Positions 9,457 through 16,193 of a stretch of 52,947 bases of DNA are shown one piece after another. The first letter of the stretch is position 1, and every line of letters begins with the position of its first letter. The notes beneath the pieces are model-generated. The model was not told the origin of the DNA and made no database searches. It saw only the letters and a list, made by a program, of their open reading frames with translations. Origin of the DNA: Acidimicrobiia bacterium (lineage in GTDB: Bacteria; Actinomycetota; Acidimicrobiia; Acidimicrobiales; Aldehydirespiratoraceae); NCBI GenBank assembly GCA_021296315.1, contig JAGWAO010000010.1, forward strand, positions 3,762 through 56,708, written 5' to 3'. The position numbers and the translations under genes were made by a program.

Positions 9457-9512
9457 AGCGCGCCCTTGGTGGAGGGCTTGGGCGTGGTCACAGAGCGCCC
9501 TTGGTGGAGGGC
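9452..9512. repeat. 26-bp direct repeat spanning the hisB stop and hisH start
   Basis: Positions 9452-9477 and 9487-9512 are the same 26 bases with one mismatch, 35 bp apart. Each copy carries codons for Pro-Ser-Thr-Lys-Gly-Ala-Leu, a TGA and an overlapping GTG. One copy ends hisB, the other ends the mini-ORF and starts hisH, so a short tandem duplication pushed the two genes apart while keeping a stop/start overlap at each side. Confidence 0.9.
9453..9491 (-). other. relay mini-ORF (12 codons) between hisB and hisH
   Basis: The frame MTTPKPSTKGAL begins at a GTG (9489-9491) overlapping the hisB TGA, and its own TGA (9453-9455) overlaps the hisH GTG. It therefore exactly bridges the 31-bp gap between the two genes. 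Its last seven residues repeat the HisB C-terminus. Whether the peptide matters or only the act of translating it cannot be told from sequence. Confidence 0.5.
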
Positions 9513-10078
9513 AAGGCCGAGCCCTCCACCCGCACCGCGTCGCGGATGGCCCGGGCCACGCCCTTGAAGGACGCTTCCACGATGTGATGGGTGTTGCGGC
9601 CCCGCCGCATCACGATGTGCAGCGTGATCGCGGCGGCGGTGGCGAAGGCTCGCCAGAACTCCTCGGCCAGCTGCGGATCGAAGGGCGGGTCGCCGAGGAT
9701 CTTCTCGCCGGGGAAGTCCACGTCGTAGTGCAGGAACGGCCGTCCCGACAGGTCGAGCACGACCTCGACCGCGGCTTCGTCCAACGGCACCGTGATGCTG
9801 GCGAAGCGGCGCACGCCCGCCTTGTCGCCGAGGGCCTCGCGGAAAGCCTCGCCCAGCACGATGCCGGTGTCCTCGACGGTGTGATGGGCGTCCACTGCGA
9901 GGTCGCCCTGGGCCTGCACCGACAGCCCGAGCCCGCCGTGCCGGCCGAGTTGGTCGAGCATGTGGTCGAAGAACGGCAGGCCGGTCGAGACGTCGGTGAC
10001 GCCCGCGCCGTCGAGGTCGAGGCTCAACTCGATGCGGGTCTCCTTGGTGGAGCGGGAGCGGGTGGATGTGCGGCTCAT
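9488..10078 (-). CDS. hisB: imidazoleglycerol-phosphate dehydratase
   Basis: A 196-residue manganese-dependent dehydratase converting imidazole glycerol phosphate to imidazole acetol phosphate. The two metal-binding motifs DAHHTVED and NTHHIVEASFKG are present, along with LPFFDHMLDQLGRHGG. It is the monofunctional type, with no phosphatase domain. The ATG at 10078 has a strong AAGGAGA site (10086-10092) seven bases upstream, unlike most genes here, which are coupled by overlap. The last codons form one half of a 26-bp repeat shared with the mini-ORF in front of hisH. Confidence 0.96.
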   Translation of the reverse strand: MSRTSTRSRSTKETRIELSLDLDGAGVTDVSTGLPFFDHMLDQLGRHGGLGLSVQAQGDLAVDAHHTVEDTGIVLGEAFREALGDKAGVRRFASITVPLDEAAVEVVLDLSGRPFLHYDVDFPGEKILGDPPFDPQLAEEFWRAFATAAAITLHIVMRRGRNTHHIVEASFKGVARAIRDAVRVEGSALPSTKGAL

Positions 10079-10146
10079 GCGAGAATCTCCTTGACGCGCG
10101 CCCCTTGAGGCTACGAGGCCGAACCGCTCACGCCAGTATCTCCTCG
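10072..10146. repeat. diverged duplication at the hisC-hisB junction, with the hisB ribosome binding site
   Basis: The bases around the hisB start (10072-10094) match those around the hisC stop (10124-10146) at about 18 of 23 positions. On the minus strand both read roughly (G/A)AGGAGAT-CT-GC(A/G)TGAGC, so the HisC tail Glu-Ile-Leu-Ala-stop recurs just before hisB and supplies its AAGGAGA ribosome binding site. The GTG at the hisC stop opens only a 6-codon frame that ends at a TAG (10111-10131). Confidence 0.5.
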
Positions 10147-11219
10147 AGGGCGGCGAGGAAGCGGTCGTCCTCCTGTCGGGTGCCGACCGTCACCCTCAGG
10201 CAGCCGTCCAGGCGCGGCCACGACGAGCAGTTCCGCACCAGAACCGACCGGTCCACGAGCTGCTTCCAGACGTCTGCGCCGTCGCGGCCCCGGGGCCGCA
10301 TCAGCACGAAGTTGGCCCCCGAGGGCCACACGTCCACCGGCAGCCCGCCCAGCCGGTCCGCCAGCCGCGTGCGCTCGGCCACGATCGCGCCCACCCGGGC
10401 CTGCATGTCGTCGACGAACTCGAGGGCGGTGATGCCCACGGCCTGCTTGAGGGCGTCCAGGTGGTAGGGCAGGGCCACCTTCTCGAGCTCGGCCACCAGC
10501 CACGCCGGCCCGACCAGGTAGCCGAGGCGGGCCCCGGCCATGGCCCAAGTCTTGGAGTAGGTGCGGGTCACTGCCAGCGGGGTCTCGTCGTCGACGAAGT
10601 CCAGGGCGCTGTGGGGGGCGAACTCAGCGTAGGCCTCGTCGACGCACAGCAGTCCGGAGGTTGAGGCGGCCGTGTCGAGGAGCGACGCCACCACCGAGCG
10701 CGGCTCGACCGTGCCGGAAGGGTTGTTGGGCGAGCACAGGAAGGTCACCGCGGGCCGGGCCGAGTCCATCAGCGCCTCGGCCGCGTCGGGGTCCAGCGTG
10801 AAGTCCTCGCCCCGCTCTCCCTCGACCACGGCAGTGCCGGTCACCCGAGCCAGGTGCGAATGCAGCGCGTAGGTGGGCTCGAACACCACCGCGCTGCGGC
10901 CTGGGCCGCCGTAGGCGAGCAGCAGGCACTGGAGCACCTCGTTGGAGCCGTTGGCGGCAAAGACCTGATCGGGGGCCACGCCGTGGCGGGCCGCGATCCG
11001 AGACCTCAGCTCGGCGGCCTGACGGTCCGGGTATCGGTTCCACACCACCGACCGGGTCGCGGCCGCGACCGCATCGGCGAAGGCGGCCGGGGGAGGCAGC
11101 GGGCTCTCGTTGGTGTTGAGACGCACGGCCACGTCGAGCTGCGGCGAGTGGTAGCCGGCCATGAGGGCGATGTCGTCGCGGGGCCGGACCAGACCGGCCG
11201 TCGCATCCACCGGAGTCAT
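10128..11219 (-). CDS. hisC: histidinol-phosphate aminotransferase
   Basis: A 363-residue fold-type I pyridoxal-phosphate enzyme that transaminates imidazole acetol phosphate to histidinol phosphate with glutamate. RLNTNESPLPPP near the N-terminus, ANGSNEVLQCLLLAYGG, SPNNPSGT, CVDEAYAEF and the cofactor lysine in TYSKTWAMAGARLGY are all visible, and the C-terminus has the arginine region RVTVGT. The ATG at 11219 overlaps the hisD stop as ATGA. The longer upstream open frame is a hisD shadow. Confidence 0.95.
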   Translation of the reverse strand: MTPVDATAGLVRPRDDIALMAGYHSPQLDVAVRLNTNESPLPPPAAFADAVAAATRSVVWNRYPDRQAAELRSRIAARHGVAPDQVFAANGSNEVLQCLLLAYGGPGRSAVVFEPTYALHSHLARVTGTAVVEGERGEDFTLDPDAAEALMDSARPAVTFLCSPNNPSGTVEPRSVVASLLDTAASTSGLLCVDEAYAEFAPHSALDFVDDETPLAVTRTYSKTWAMAGARLGYLVGPAWLVAELEKVALPYHLDALKQAVGITALEFVDDMQARVGAIVAERTRLADRLGGLPVDVWPSGANFVLMRPRGRDGADVWKQLVDRSVLVRNCSSWPRLDGCLRVTVGTRQEDDRFLAALEEILA

Positions 11220-12544
11220 GGCGCCTTCGGGGGCGCCGACCGCGGAGCGGCCCCGGCGAGCCGCAGCCGCACCGACTCGGCATGGGCGGTGAGCCCCTCG
11301 GCCTCGGCCAGCGCGATCACATGCGGGGCCAGACGCCGCAGTCCCGGCCCGTCCGCCGTCACGATGTGCATGCTCTTGAGGAAGTCGCGCGCCGAGAGGG
11401 CGCCTGCGAATCGGGCTGTGCCGTCGGTGGGCAGCACATGGCTGGGGCCGGCCGCATAGTCGCCGAGCGAGGCGGGCGTCCACGGCCCGCAGAACACGGC
11501 TCCGGCGTTGCGGACCAGCCCTACGAGAGCCTCGGGGTCGGCCACGATCAGCTCCAGGTGCTCGGGGGCGATCTCGTTGACGACCTCGAGGGCCTGCTCG
11601 GCATTCGAGCACAGCACGCTGTGGCCGGAGTGCCTCAGCGTCGCCTCGATCTCGGACCGCCGGTCGGCTCGGGCCGCGAGCCGCTCGACCTCGGCCTCGA
11701 TCGCGTCTGCGGTGGCGATGTCCCATGTCACCAGCCACGCGAGCCCGTCGGGGCCGTGCTCGGCCTGCAGGATCACATCGGCCGCGGCGAACGTGGCATC
11801 GGCGGTGGCGTCAGCCACCACAACCACCTCCGAGGGGCCTGCGAACCCGGCCGGGATGCCCACGACCCCGGCCACCTCGCGCTGAGCCAGCGCGACGTAG
11901 GCATTGCCCGGCCCGGCGATCAGGTCGACTGGGGTGATCGACTCCGTTCCGTAGGCCAATGCGGCGATGGCCTGGGCCCCGCCCACGGGGTGGACCTCGG
12001 TCACGGCCGCGGCCCCGGCCGGGGCGGGGGCCGCGGCCAGGGTCACATCGGCGATGCGACCGTCGGGTCCGGGCGGCACGCACACCGCTATCTCCTCCAC
12101 GCCGGCCACCCGGGCCGGAACCGCGGTCATGATCAGCGTCGACGGGTAGGCCGCTCGTCCTCCGGGCACGTAGCAGCCGGCCCGGCGCAAGGCAAGATGC
12201 TTCTCCCTCACCGCGATCCCGTCCCGCTCGTGGAGGACGTCGTCTGGCATCTGGTGGCGGTGGTAGGACTCGACATTGGCCACCGCCACCGCGAGGGCAT
12301 CGCGCACCTCGGACGGCGTGCGGGCTGCGGCTTCGGCGATCTCTGCCGGCTCTACCGTGAGGCTGGCCAACTCGACGCCGTCGAAGCGAGCGGTCAGTTC
12401 TCGAAGGGCGGCGTCGCCGCGCTCCCTGACTGCCGCGATGATGGCCCGCACGGCTTCCAGGGGGCCGTCGGGCGCGGGCTCGGGCCGGGGCAGGCGAGAG
12501 GCGACGGGACCGTCACGGCCGCGCAGGTCAAGGCGGATCAGCAC
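11216..12544 (-). CDS. hisD: histidinol dehydrogenase
   Basis: A 442-residue zinc enzyme that oxidises histidinol to histidine in two NAD-dependent steps. Diagnostic segments are CYVPGGRAAYPST, GGAQAIAALAYGTE, DLIAGPGNAYVA, PAGFAGPSEVVVVAD, QAEHGPDG, NEIAPEHLEL and the C-terminal GPSHVLPT. It is the first gene of the his operon. The GTG start lies six bases from a TAGCGT -10 box, so the message is probably leaderless. Confidence 0.96.
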   Translation of the reverse strand: MLIRLDLRGRDGPVASRLPRPEPAPDGPLEAVRAIIAAVRERGDAALRELTARFDGVELASLTVEPAEIAEAAARTPSEVRDALAVAVANVESYHRHQMPDDVLHERDGIAVREKHLALRRAGCYVPGGRAAYPSTLIMTAVPARVAGVEEIAVCVPPGPDGRIADVTLAAAPAPAGAAAVTEVHPVGGAQAIAALAYGTESITPVDLIAGPGNAYVALAQREVAGVVGIPAGFAGPSEVVVVADATADATFAAADVILQAEHGPDGLAWLVTWDIATADAIEAEVERLAARADRRSEIEATLRHSGHSVLCSNAEQALEVVNEIAPEHLELIVADPEALVGLVRNAGAVFCGPWTPASLGDYAAGPSHVLPTDGTARFAGALSARDFLKSMHIVTADGPGLRRLAPHVIALAEAEGLTAHAESVRLRLAGAAPRSAPPKAP

Positions 12545-12550
12545 CCCCCA

Positions 12551-12556
12551 ACGCTA
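12551..12556 (-). promoter_or_regulatory. -10 box of a leaderless promoter for the his operon
   Basis: On the minus strand TAGCGT is followed after six bases by the hisD GTG. This spacing puts the transcription start at the start codon, a layout repeated at several genes here. Confidence 0.5.
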
Positions 12557-12571
12557 CCTGGCGGGACCCCT

Positions 12572-12660
12572 CAGAGGCCGAGCGAATAGGCGGGCGAATA
12601 CGCCCCATACGGACGAGGCCGTGGCCCGAGCGGCCCGTGAGCGAAGCGAAGAGGAGCGCG
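12572..12660 (+). repeat. dispersed intergenic repeat, copy 1
   Basis: Head CAGAGGCCGAGCG at 12572-12584, a variable spacer, then the core (GTGGCCCGAGCGGCCCGTGA and the following AGCGAA-rich part) to about 12658. It fills the spacer between nth and hisD, opposite to their direction of transcription. This copy differs in the tail (GAGGAGCG instead of CAAGAGCGG). Confidence 0.85.
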
Positions 12661-12708
12661 ACACTCTCGAGATGCCGACTACGGCGTCGAGTTCTCCCGC
12701 GGTGGAGG

Positions 12709-13350
12709 TCACACGGTGCTGGAGGGGCAGAAGTCGTTCAGGACGCAGTCCTCGCAGCGGGGTCGGCGAGCCACGCACACCCGGCGGCCGTGCAGGATCA
12801 TCCGCAAGCTGAAGTCGCCCCGCTCGGCTGCCGGGATCATACCGTTGAGCTCCAACTCGATCTTCACCGGGTCGGTCTCGTAGGTGAGGTCGAGCAGGTT
12901 CGACAGCCTGGTCACATGGGTGTCGACGGGCAGGCCCGGCAGGCCCAGGGCCACGCTGCGGATCACGTTGGCCGTCTTGCGGCCGACGCCGGGCAGCCGC
13001 ACCAGGTCACGCATGGCGCCGGGCACCTCGCCCTCGTAGTCGTCCACCAGCATCCGAGCCATGCCCACCAGGCTCTTGGACTTGTTGCGGAACAGCCCGA
13101 TGGTGCTGATGTAGGGCTGGACGTCCTCCGGCTCGGCCTCGGCCAGCGTCTCGGCGTCCGGGTAGCGGGCGAACAGGGCGGGCGTGGCCTTGTTGACGCC
13201 CACATCGGTGGCTTGCGCAGACAGGATGGTGGCCACCAGCAGCTCGAAGGCGTTGCCGTGATCGAGTTCGCACACCGCGTCGGGATACTCCGAGGCCAGG
13301 CGCTCGTGGGAGCGGCGGGCGCGGCCTTTGGGCGTGCGGGGACGGGCCAT
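12709..13350 (-). CDS. nth: endonuclease III (DNA glycosylase/AP lyase)
   Basis: A 213-residue base-excision repair enzyme removing oxidised pyrimidines and cutting abasic sites. The helix-hairpin-helix LPGVGRKTANV contains the catalytic lysine, VDTHVTRLSN the catalytic aspartate, and the C-terminus has the 4Fe-4S pattern C-x6-C-x2-C-x5-C (CVARRPRCEDC...C). Length is normal. The ATG at 13350 follows a TAGCGT box by seven bases (13358-13363), suggesting leaderless expression, and the gene diverges from mshD. Confidence 0.96.
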   Translation of the reverse strand: MARPRTPKGRARRSHERLASEYPDAVCELDHGNAFELLVATILSAQATDVGVNKATPALFARYPDAETLAEAEPEDVQPYISTIGLFRNKSKSLVGMARMLVDDYEGEVPGAMRDLVRLPGVGRKTANVIRSVALGLPGLPVDTHVTRLSNLLDLTYETDPVKIELELNGMIPAAERGDFSLRMILHGRRVCVARRPRCEDCVLNDFCPSSTV

Positions 13351-13357
13351 CGGTGCG

Positions 13358-13363
13358 ACGCTA
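13358..13363 (-). promoter_or_regulatory. -10 box of a leaderless promoter for nth
   Basis: TAGCGT on the minus strand, seven bases before the nth ATG. It is the same hexamer as upstream of hisD. Confidence 0.45.
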
Positions 13364-13500
13364 GCTGCATCGGGCCGATGCGTTCAGCCTCAGTCTACGG
13401 ACCGTCGCTGACCGCCCGGCCCGGCGTTGAATCCGAATTGGCAGCGGAGAGTGCCGTCTTGGGAGCTCCCGGCTGCCATTCTGTCGAGCACGGGCGGCGG

Positions 13501-13506
13501 TACCAT
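13501..13506 (+). promoter_or_regulatory. -10 box of a leaderless promoter for mshD
   Basis: TACCAT is followed after seven bases by the GTG at 13514, where the mshD coding match begins. The 163-bp divergent spacer 13351-13513 otherwise shows no gene. Confidence 0.45.
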
Positions 13507-13513
13507 CTCCGCG

Positions 13514-14206
13514 GTGCGCTACGAGGTCAACAGGACCGCGCTGCCGGGCGGCGAGGCGCGAATCGTGGTTCACGAGGATCGGGGCGCCGACGGGGCGGAG
13601 GCCATCCTGGCCGAGGCAGTGGCCGAGCTGGACGACCGCACTGCGGCCCAGCTCTGGATCAGGGAGGTCGCACCGGGCGACGACGCCGCGGCGCGCCGCT
13701 TCGGCTTCGAGCCCTACCGCGACCTGTGGCAGCTGCGCTGCGAGCTGCCGTCCGAGCCGTCGGGGCTACGGACCAGGGCCTTCAGGCTCGACGACCTGGA
13801 TGAGTTCGTGTCGGTGAACAACCGGGCCTTCCACTGGCATCCCGAGCAGGGCGGGCTGACCGCCGCCGGCATGCGCGACCGGATGGCTGAGCCGTGGTTC
13901 GACGCCGACGGCTTCCGCCTGCACCACCGCGAGGGCCGGCTGGCCGGGTTCTGCTGGACCAAGGTCCACGCTGATCACGACCCCCCGCTGGGTGAGATCT
14001 ACGTGATCGCGGTCGACCCCGACTTCGCAGGCCGGGGCCTGGGCGGGCCCATGACCCTGGCCGGCCTGGAATGGCTCGCCGCCCGCGGGCTGACCGTCGG
14101 AATGCTCTACGTGGAGTCCGACAACCACCCCGCCAACGTGGTCTATGAGCGCATCGGCTTCGAGCACCACCACACCGACCGCGCCTATTGCCGCCCGACG
14201 GGCTAG
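13514..14206 (+). CDS. mshD: mycothiol synthase (acetyltransferase)
   Basis: A 230-residue protein resembling mycothiol synthase, which acetylates Cys-GlcN-Ins to complete mycothiol, the main low-molecular-weight thiol of actinobacteria. Two GNAT halves are expected. The C-terminal active half shows NNRAFHWHPEQGG, GEIYVIAVDPDFAGRGLG (acetyl-CoA loop) and MLYVESDNHPANVVYERIGF; the N-terminal half is short and weak. It is shorter than the roughly 300 residues usual in mycobacteria and streptomycetes. The GTG is chosen because the -10 box leaves no room for a longer frame; the open frame begins at 13427. Another mycothiol-unrelated GNAT is possible but less likely given the HWHPEQGG segment. Confidence 0.82.
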   Translation: MRYEVNRTALPGGEARIVVHEDRGADGAEAILAEAVAELDDRTAAQLWIREVAPGDDAAARRFGFEPYRDLWQLRCELPSEPSGLRTRAFRLDDLDEFVSVNNRAFHWHPEQGGLTAAGMRDRMAEPWFDADGFRLHHREGRLAGFCWTKVHADHDPPLGEIYVIAVDPDFAGRGLGGPMTLAGLEWLAARGLTVGMLYVESDNHPANVVYERIGFEHHHTDRAYCRPTG

Positions 14207-14214
14207 CCAGCCTG

Positions 14215-14220
14215 CATACT
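14215..14220 (+). promoter_or_regulatory. -10 box for the membrane protein-menG pair
   Basis: CATACT lies six bases before the ATG at 14227, just after the mshD stop. Confidence 0.4.
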
Positions 14221-14226
14221 GGGGGC

Positions 14227-14616
14227 ATGCAGCCCCGTGTGTGGGTCAACCCCCGTCAGCCCCAGACGCTGTACATCGCCCAGCTGCTGATGTACTTCCG
14301 GGGCGGCATCGCACTGGTGTTCGGGGTTCTGTTCGGACGGTCCTTCACCGTGCTGTCATTGCTGTTCGCGGTGGGCAACGTGATGGCCGCATACGGCATC
14401 GCCAACGAGAGGCGATGGGGCTACAAGCTCGGCGTCGCCGTGGCCGCGCTCGCTCTGGTCGGATCGCTGCTGGTACTGGTCGACAGCTTCACCCGGGTGT
14501 GGAGCCAGCTCATCGGCCTGCTGTTCGACGTCGCGCTGGTCGCCCTCCTGCTGCATCCCATGAGCCGCGGCTACCAGCGGTACTGGCCCAAGCGACAGCG
14601 AAGACAGCGCGGGTGA
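14227..14616 (+). CDS. small membrane protein of unknown function
   Basis: A 129-residue protein with about four hydrophobic segments (roughly residues 16-36, 40-58, 67-86 and 92-112) and a basic C-terminal tail rich in Arg and Lys, suggesting a cytoplasmic C-terminus. I do not recognise the family. Its TGA overlaps the menG GTG (GTGA), so it is translationally coupled to a menaquinone gene, but nothing in its sequence shows a role in quinone synthesis. Confidence 0.75.
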   Translation: MQPRVWVNPRQPQTLYIAQLLMYFRGGIALVFGVLFGRSFTVLSLLFAVGNVMAAYGIANERRWGYKLGVAVAALALVGSLLVLVDSFTRVWSQLIGLLFDVALVALLLHPMSRGYQRYWPKRQRRQRG

Positions 14617-15311
14617 GCGAACTGCCCTCCGGCGCGGCCAAGCGCCGGGCCGTGAGGGAGATGTTCGACGCCATCGCACCCCGCTACGACCTGGTGAACC
14701 GCATCATGACGCTGCGGCTCGACGTGGCCTGGCGGCGCCGGACCGCAAGGGAGCTGGCCCTGCCACCGGGATCACTGGTGGCCGACCTTGCTTGCGGCAC
14801 CGGCGACTTCTGCCGGGAACTCGCCCGGCTCGGCCATCATCGGATCGGCTTCGACTTCTCGATGGGAATGCTGCGGGCCGCCCCCGCTGGTGTCGGTGAC
14901 GGCGCGGCTCCGCTGGTCAACGCCGACGTGCTGGAGCTGCCGCTTGCGGACGGCGCGCTGGACGGCGCGACCTGCGGGTTCGCCCTGCGAAACCTGACCG
15001 CGATCTCGTCACTGCTCACCGAGCTGGCCAGGGTGCTGCGACCAGGGGGACGTGTAGGGCTGCTGGAGGTCGACTCCCCCACCAATCCCGTCCTGCGCTG
15101 GGGACACGGCCTCTACTTCGGCCGGGTCGTGCCCCAGATCGGCGCGTTGCTCTCCGACCGCGATGCGTACCGGTACCTGCCCGAATCGGTCGCCTACCTG
15201 CCGCCGCCGGAGGAACTGATCGACGGGCTGCGTTCCGCCGGCTTCGACGACGTGCGCCGCCACAAGCTCAGCGCGGGCATCGCCCAGATGATCACCGCCA
15301 CCCGCGGCTGA
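14613..15311 (+). CDS. menG: demethylmenaquinone methyltransferase
   Basis: A 232-residue class I SAM methyltransferase of the UbiE/MenG family, performing the C-methylation that ends menaquinone synthesis. MFDAIAPRYDLVNRIMTLRLD opens the family signature, DLACGTGDF is the SAM loop, FALRNLTAISSLLTELARVLRPGG is the second signature (family form usually FGIRN), and LEVDSPTNP follows. The ATGs upstream belong to shadows; the GTG at 14613 overlaps the previous stop. The prenylation step for the same pathway, menA, is nearby on the other strand. Confidence 0.93.
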   Translation: MSELPSGAAKRRAVREMFDAIAPRYDLVNRIMTLRLDVAWRRRTARELALPPGSLVADLACGTGDFCRELARLGHHRIGFDFSMGMLRAAPAGVGDGAAPLVNADVLELPLADGALDGATCGFALRNLTAISSLLTELARVLRPGGRVGLLEVDSPTNPVLRWGHGLYFGRVVPQIGALLSDRDAYRYLPESVAYLPPPEELIDGLRSAGFDDVRRHKLSAGIAQMITATRG

Positions 15312-15347
15312 CCCGCGGCTCCTGTTTCCAGATCGATGTCGATGATG

Positions 15348-15361
15348 GGGCCTCCAGGCCC
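15348..15361. terminator. small hairpin between convergent menG and ybaK-like genes
   Basis: GGGCCT CC AGGCCC forms a six-bp stem with a two-base loop in the 3' spacer shared by the two converging genes. There is no T-run. Confidence 0.35.
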
Positions 15362-15422
15362 AATATGTCATCAATATCAATATGTCATCCATGTCGCAAT
15401 ATCAATATGTCATCCATGTCGC
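15362..15422. repeat. 25-bp AT-rich tandem repeat
   Basis: Two exact 25-bp copies (15373-15397 and 15398-15422) of a unit beginning AATATCAATATGTCATCC, preceded by an 11-base partial copy (15362-15372). It lies in the convergent spacer and is much richer in A and T than its surroundings. Confidence 0.9.
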
Positions 15423-15432
15423 AGAATGAGCG

Positions 15433-15909
15433 TCACGCCTGCGGCGGCGGTGTCTTGGCCAGGTCGTCGACCACCTCGGCTCCCTCGACCGCCAGCAGCG
15501 AAGCGGGCGGGCACAGGATCTTGCAGTCCCGCGAGCCCCCGCCCACGATCACCTGGTCGCATTCCATGACCGGCAATCCGGCCGGCAGCCCGAACGGGGT
15601 CACCCCGCCGATCATCATGCCGGTACGCTCCACCGTGGAGCCCGCGTCGGCGAAGGAGGCCTTGCGGGTGCCGAGCCGGCGGCGCACCACCCCGTTCACG
15701 TCCAGCCTGGTCGAGGCCAGCACGACGCAGCACGCCATCGGCCGCTCGGCCGACTTGCCGACCACGCAGATGGCGTTGGCCGACGCCTCCATCGAATATC
15801 CGTAGCGCTCGCAGAACCGGGCTGTGTCCGCGAAGTCGGGATCGCACTCCACCACCTCGTACCGCACGCCCAGCGCGTCGAGATGGGCCACCACGGCTTC
15901 ACGGCTCAT
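15433..15909 (-). CDS. YbaK/EbsC-family aminoacyl-tRNA deacylase
   Basis: A 158-residue trans-editing protein of the YbaK/ProX group, which hydrolyses mischarged tRNAs such as Cys- or Ala-tRNAPro. The core shows KASFADAGSTVERTGMMIGGVTPFGLP, with the lysine and the GGVTP loop conserved in the family, and GGGSRDCKI near the end. Substrate cannot be assigned. The start is either this ATG or a TTG three codons upstream (15918); neither has a clear ribosome binding site. Two dispersed repeats occupy the spacer upstream. Confidence 0.85.
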   Translation of the reverse strand: MSREAVVAHLDALGVRYEVVECDPDFADTARFCERYGYSMEASANAICVVGKSAERPMACCVVLASTRLDVNGVVRRRLGTRKASFADAGSTVERTGMMIGGVTPFGLPAGLPVMECDQVIVGGGSRDCKILCPPASLLAVEGAEVVDDLAKTPPPQA

Positions 15910-15947
15910 GATCGACAAGTCTGCTCAACTGATCAGCATGACGCCTA

Positions 15948-16035
15948 AGAGGCCGCGCGGGTAGGCGAGCGGATCAGGCACATACGGGCGCGGCCGTGGC
16001 CCGAGCGGCCCGTGAGCGCAGCGAACAAGAGCGGG
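15948..16035 (+). repeat. dispersed intergenic repeat, copy 2
   Basis: Head at 15948-15960 (AGAGGCCGCGCGG) and core ending in AACAAGAGCGGG at 16035. A copy of TCTGCTCAAC precedes it at about 15920, as also before copy 3, so the two copies may have arisen by a larger duplication. Confidence 0.85.
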
Positions 16036-16091
16036 AGACACCACCCTGCACCGCGAAGCGGTCTAACGCCATCGCCGGAAATCTGCTCAAC

Positions 16092-16190
16092 CAGAGGCCG
16101 GGCGCAGGCAGCGGTTCGTGGAGAGTCTCCGCGAGTCGATGAGCGAGGCTGTGGCCCGAGCGGCCCGTGAGCGCAGCGAACAAGAGCGGG
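16092..16190 (+). repeat. dispersed intergenic repeat, copy 3
   Basis: Head CAGAGGCCG at 16092, a long spacer, core ending at 16190, only three bases beyond the menA stop. It lies downstream of menA in reverse orientation to it. Confidence 0.85.
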
Positions 16191-16193
16191 CAT

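Noticed and set aside
10111-10131. 6-codon frame after hisC as a relay mini-ORF
   Set aside because: It ends at TAG well before hisB, which has its own strong ribosome binding site, so it does not bridge the gap.
15365-15805. plus-strand frame beginning in the 25-bp repeats
   Set aside because: It consists of repeat-derived codons and then an antisense shadow of the YbaK-like gene.
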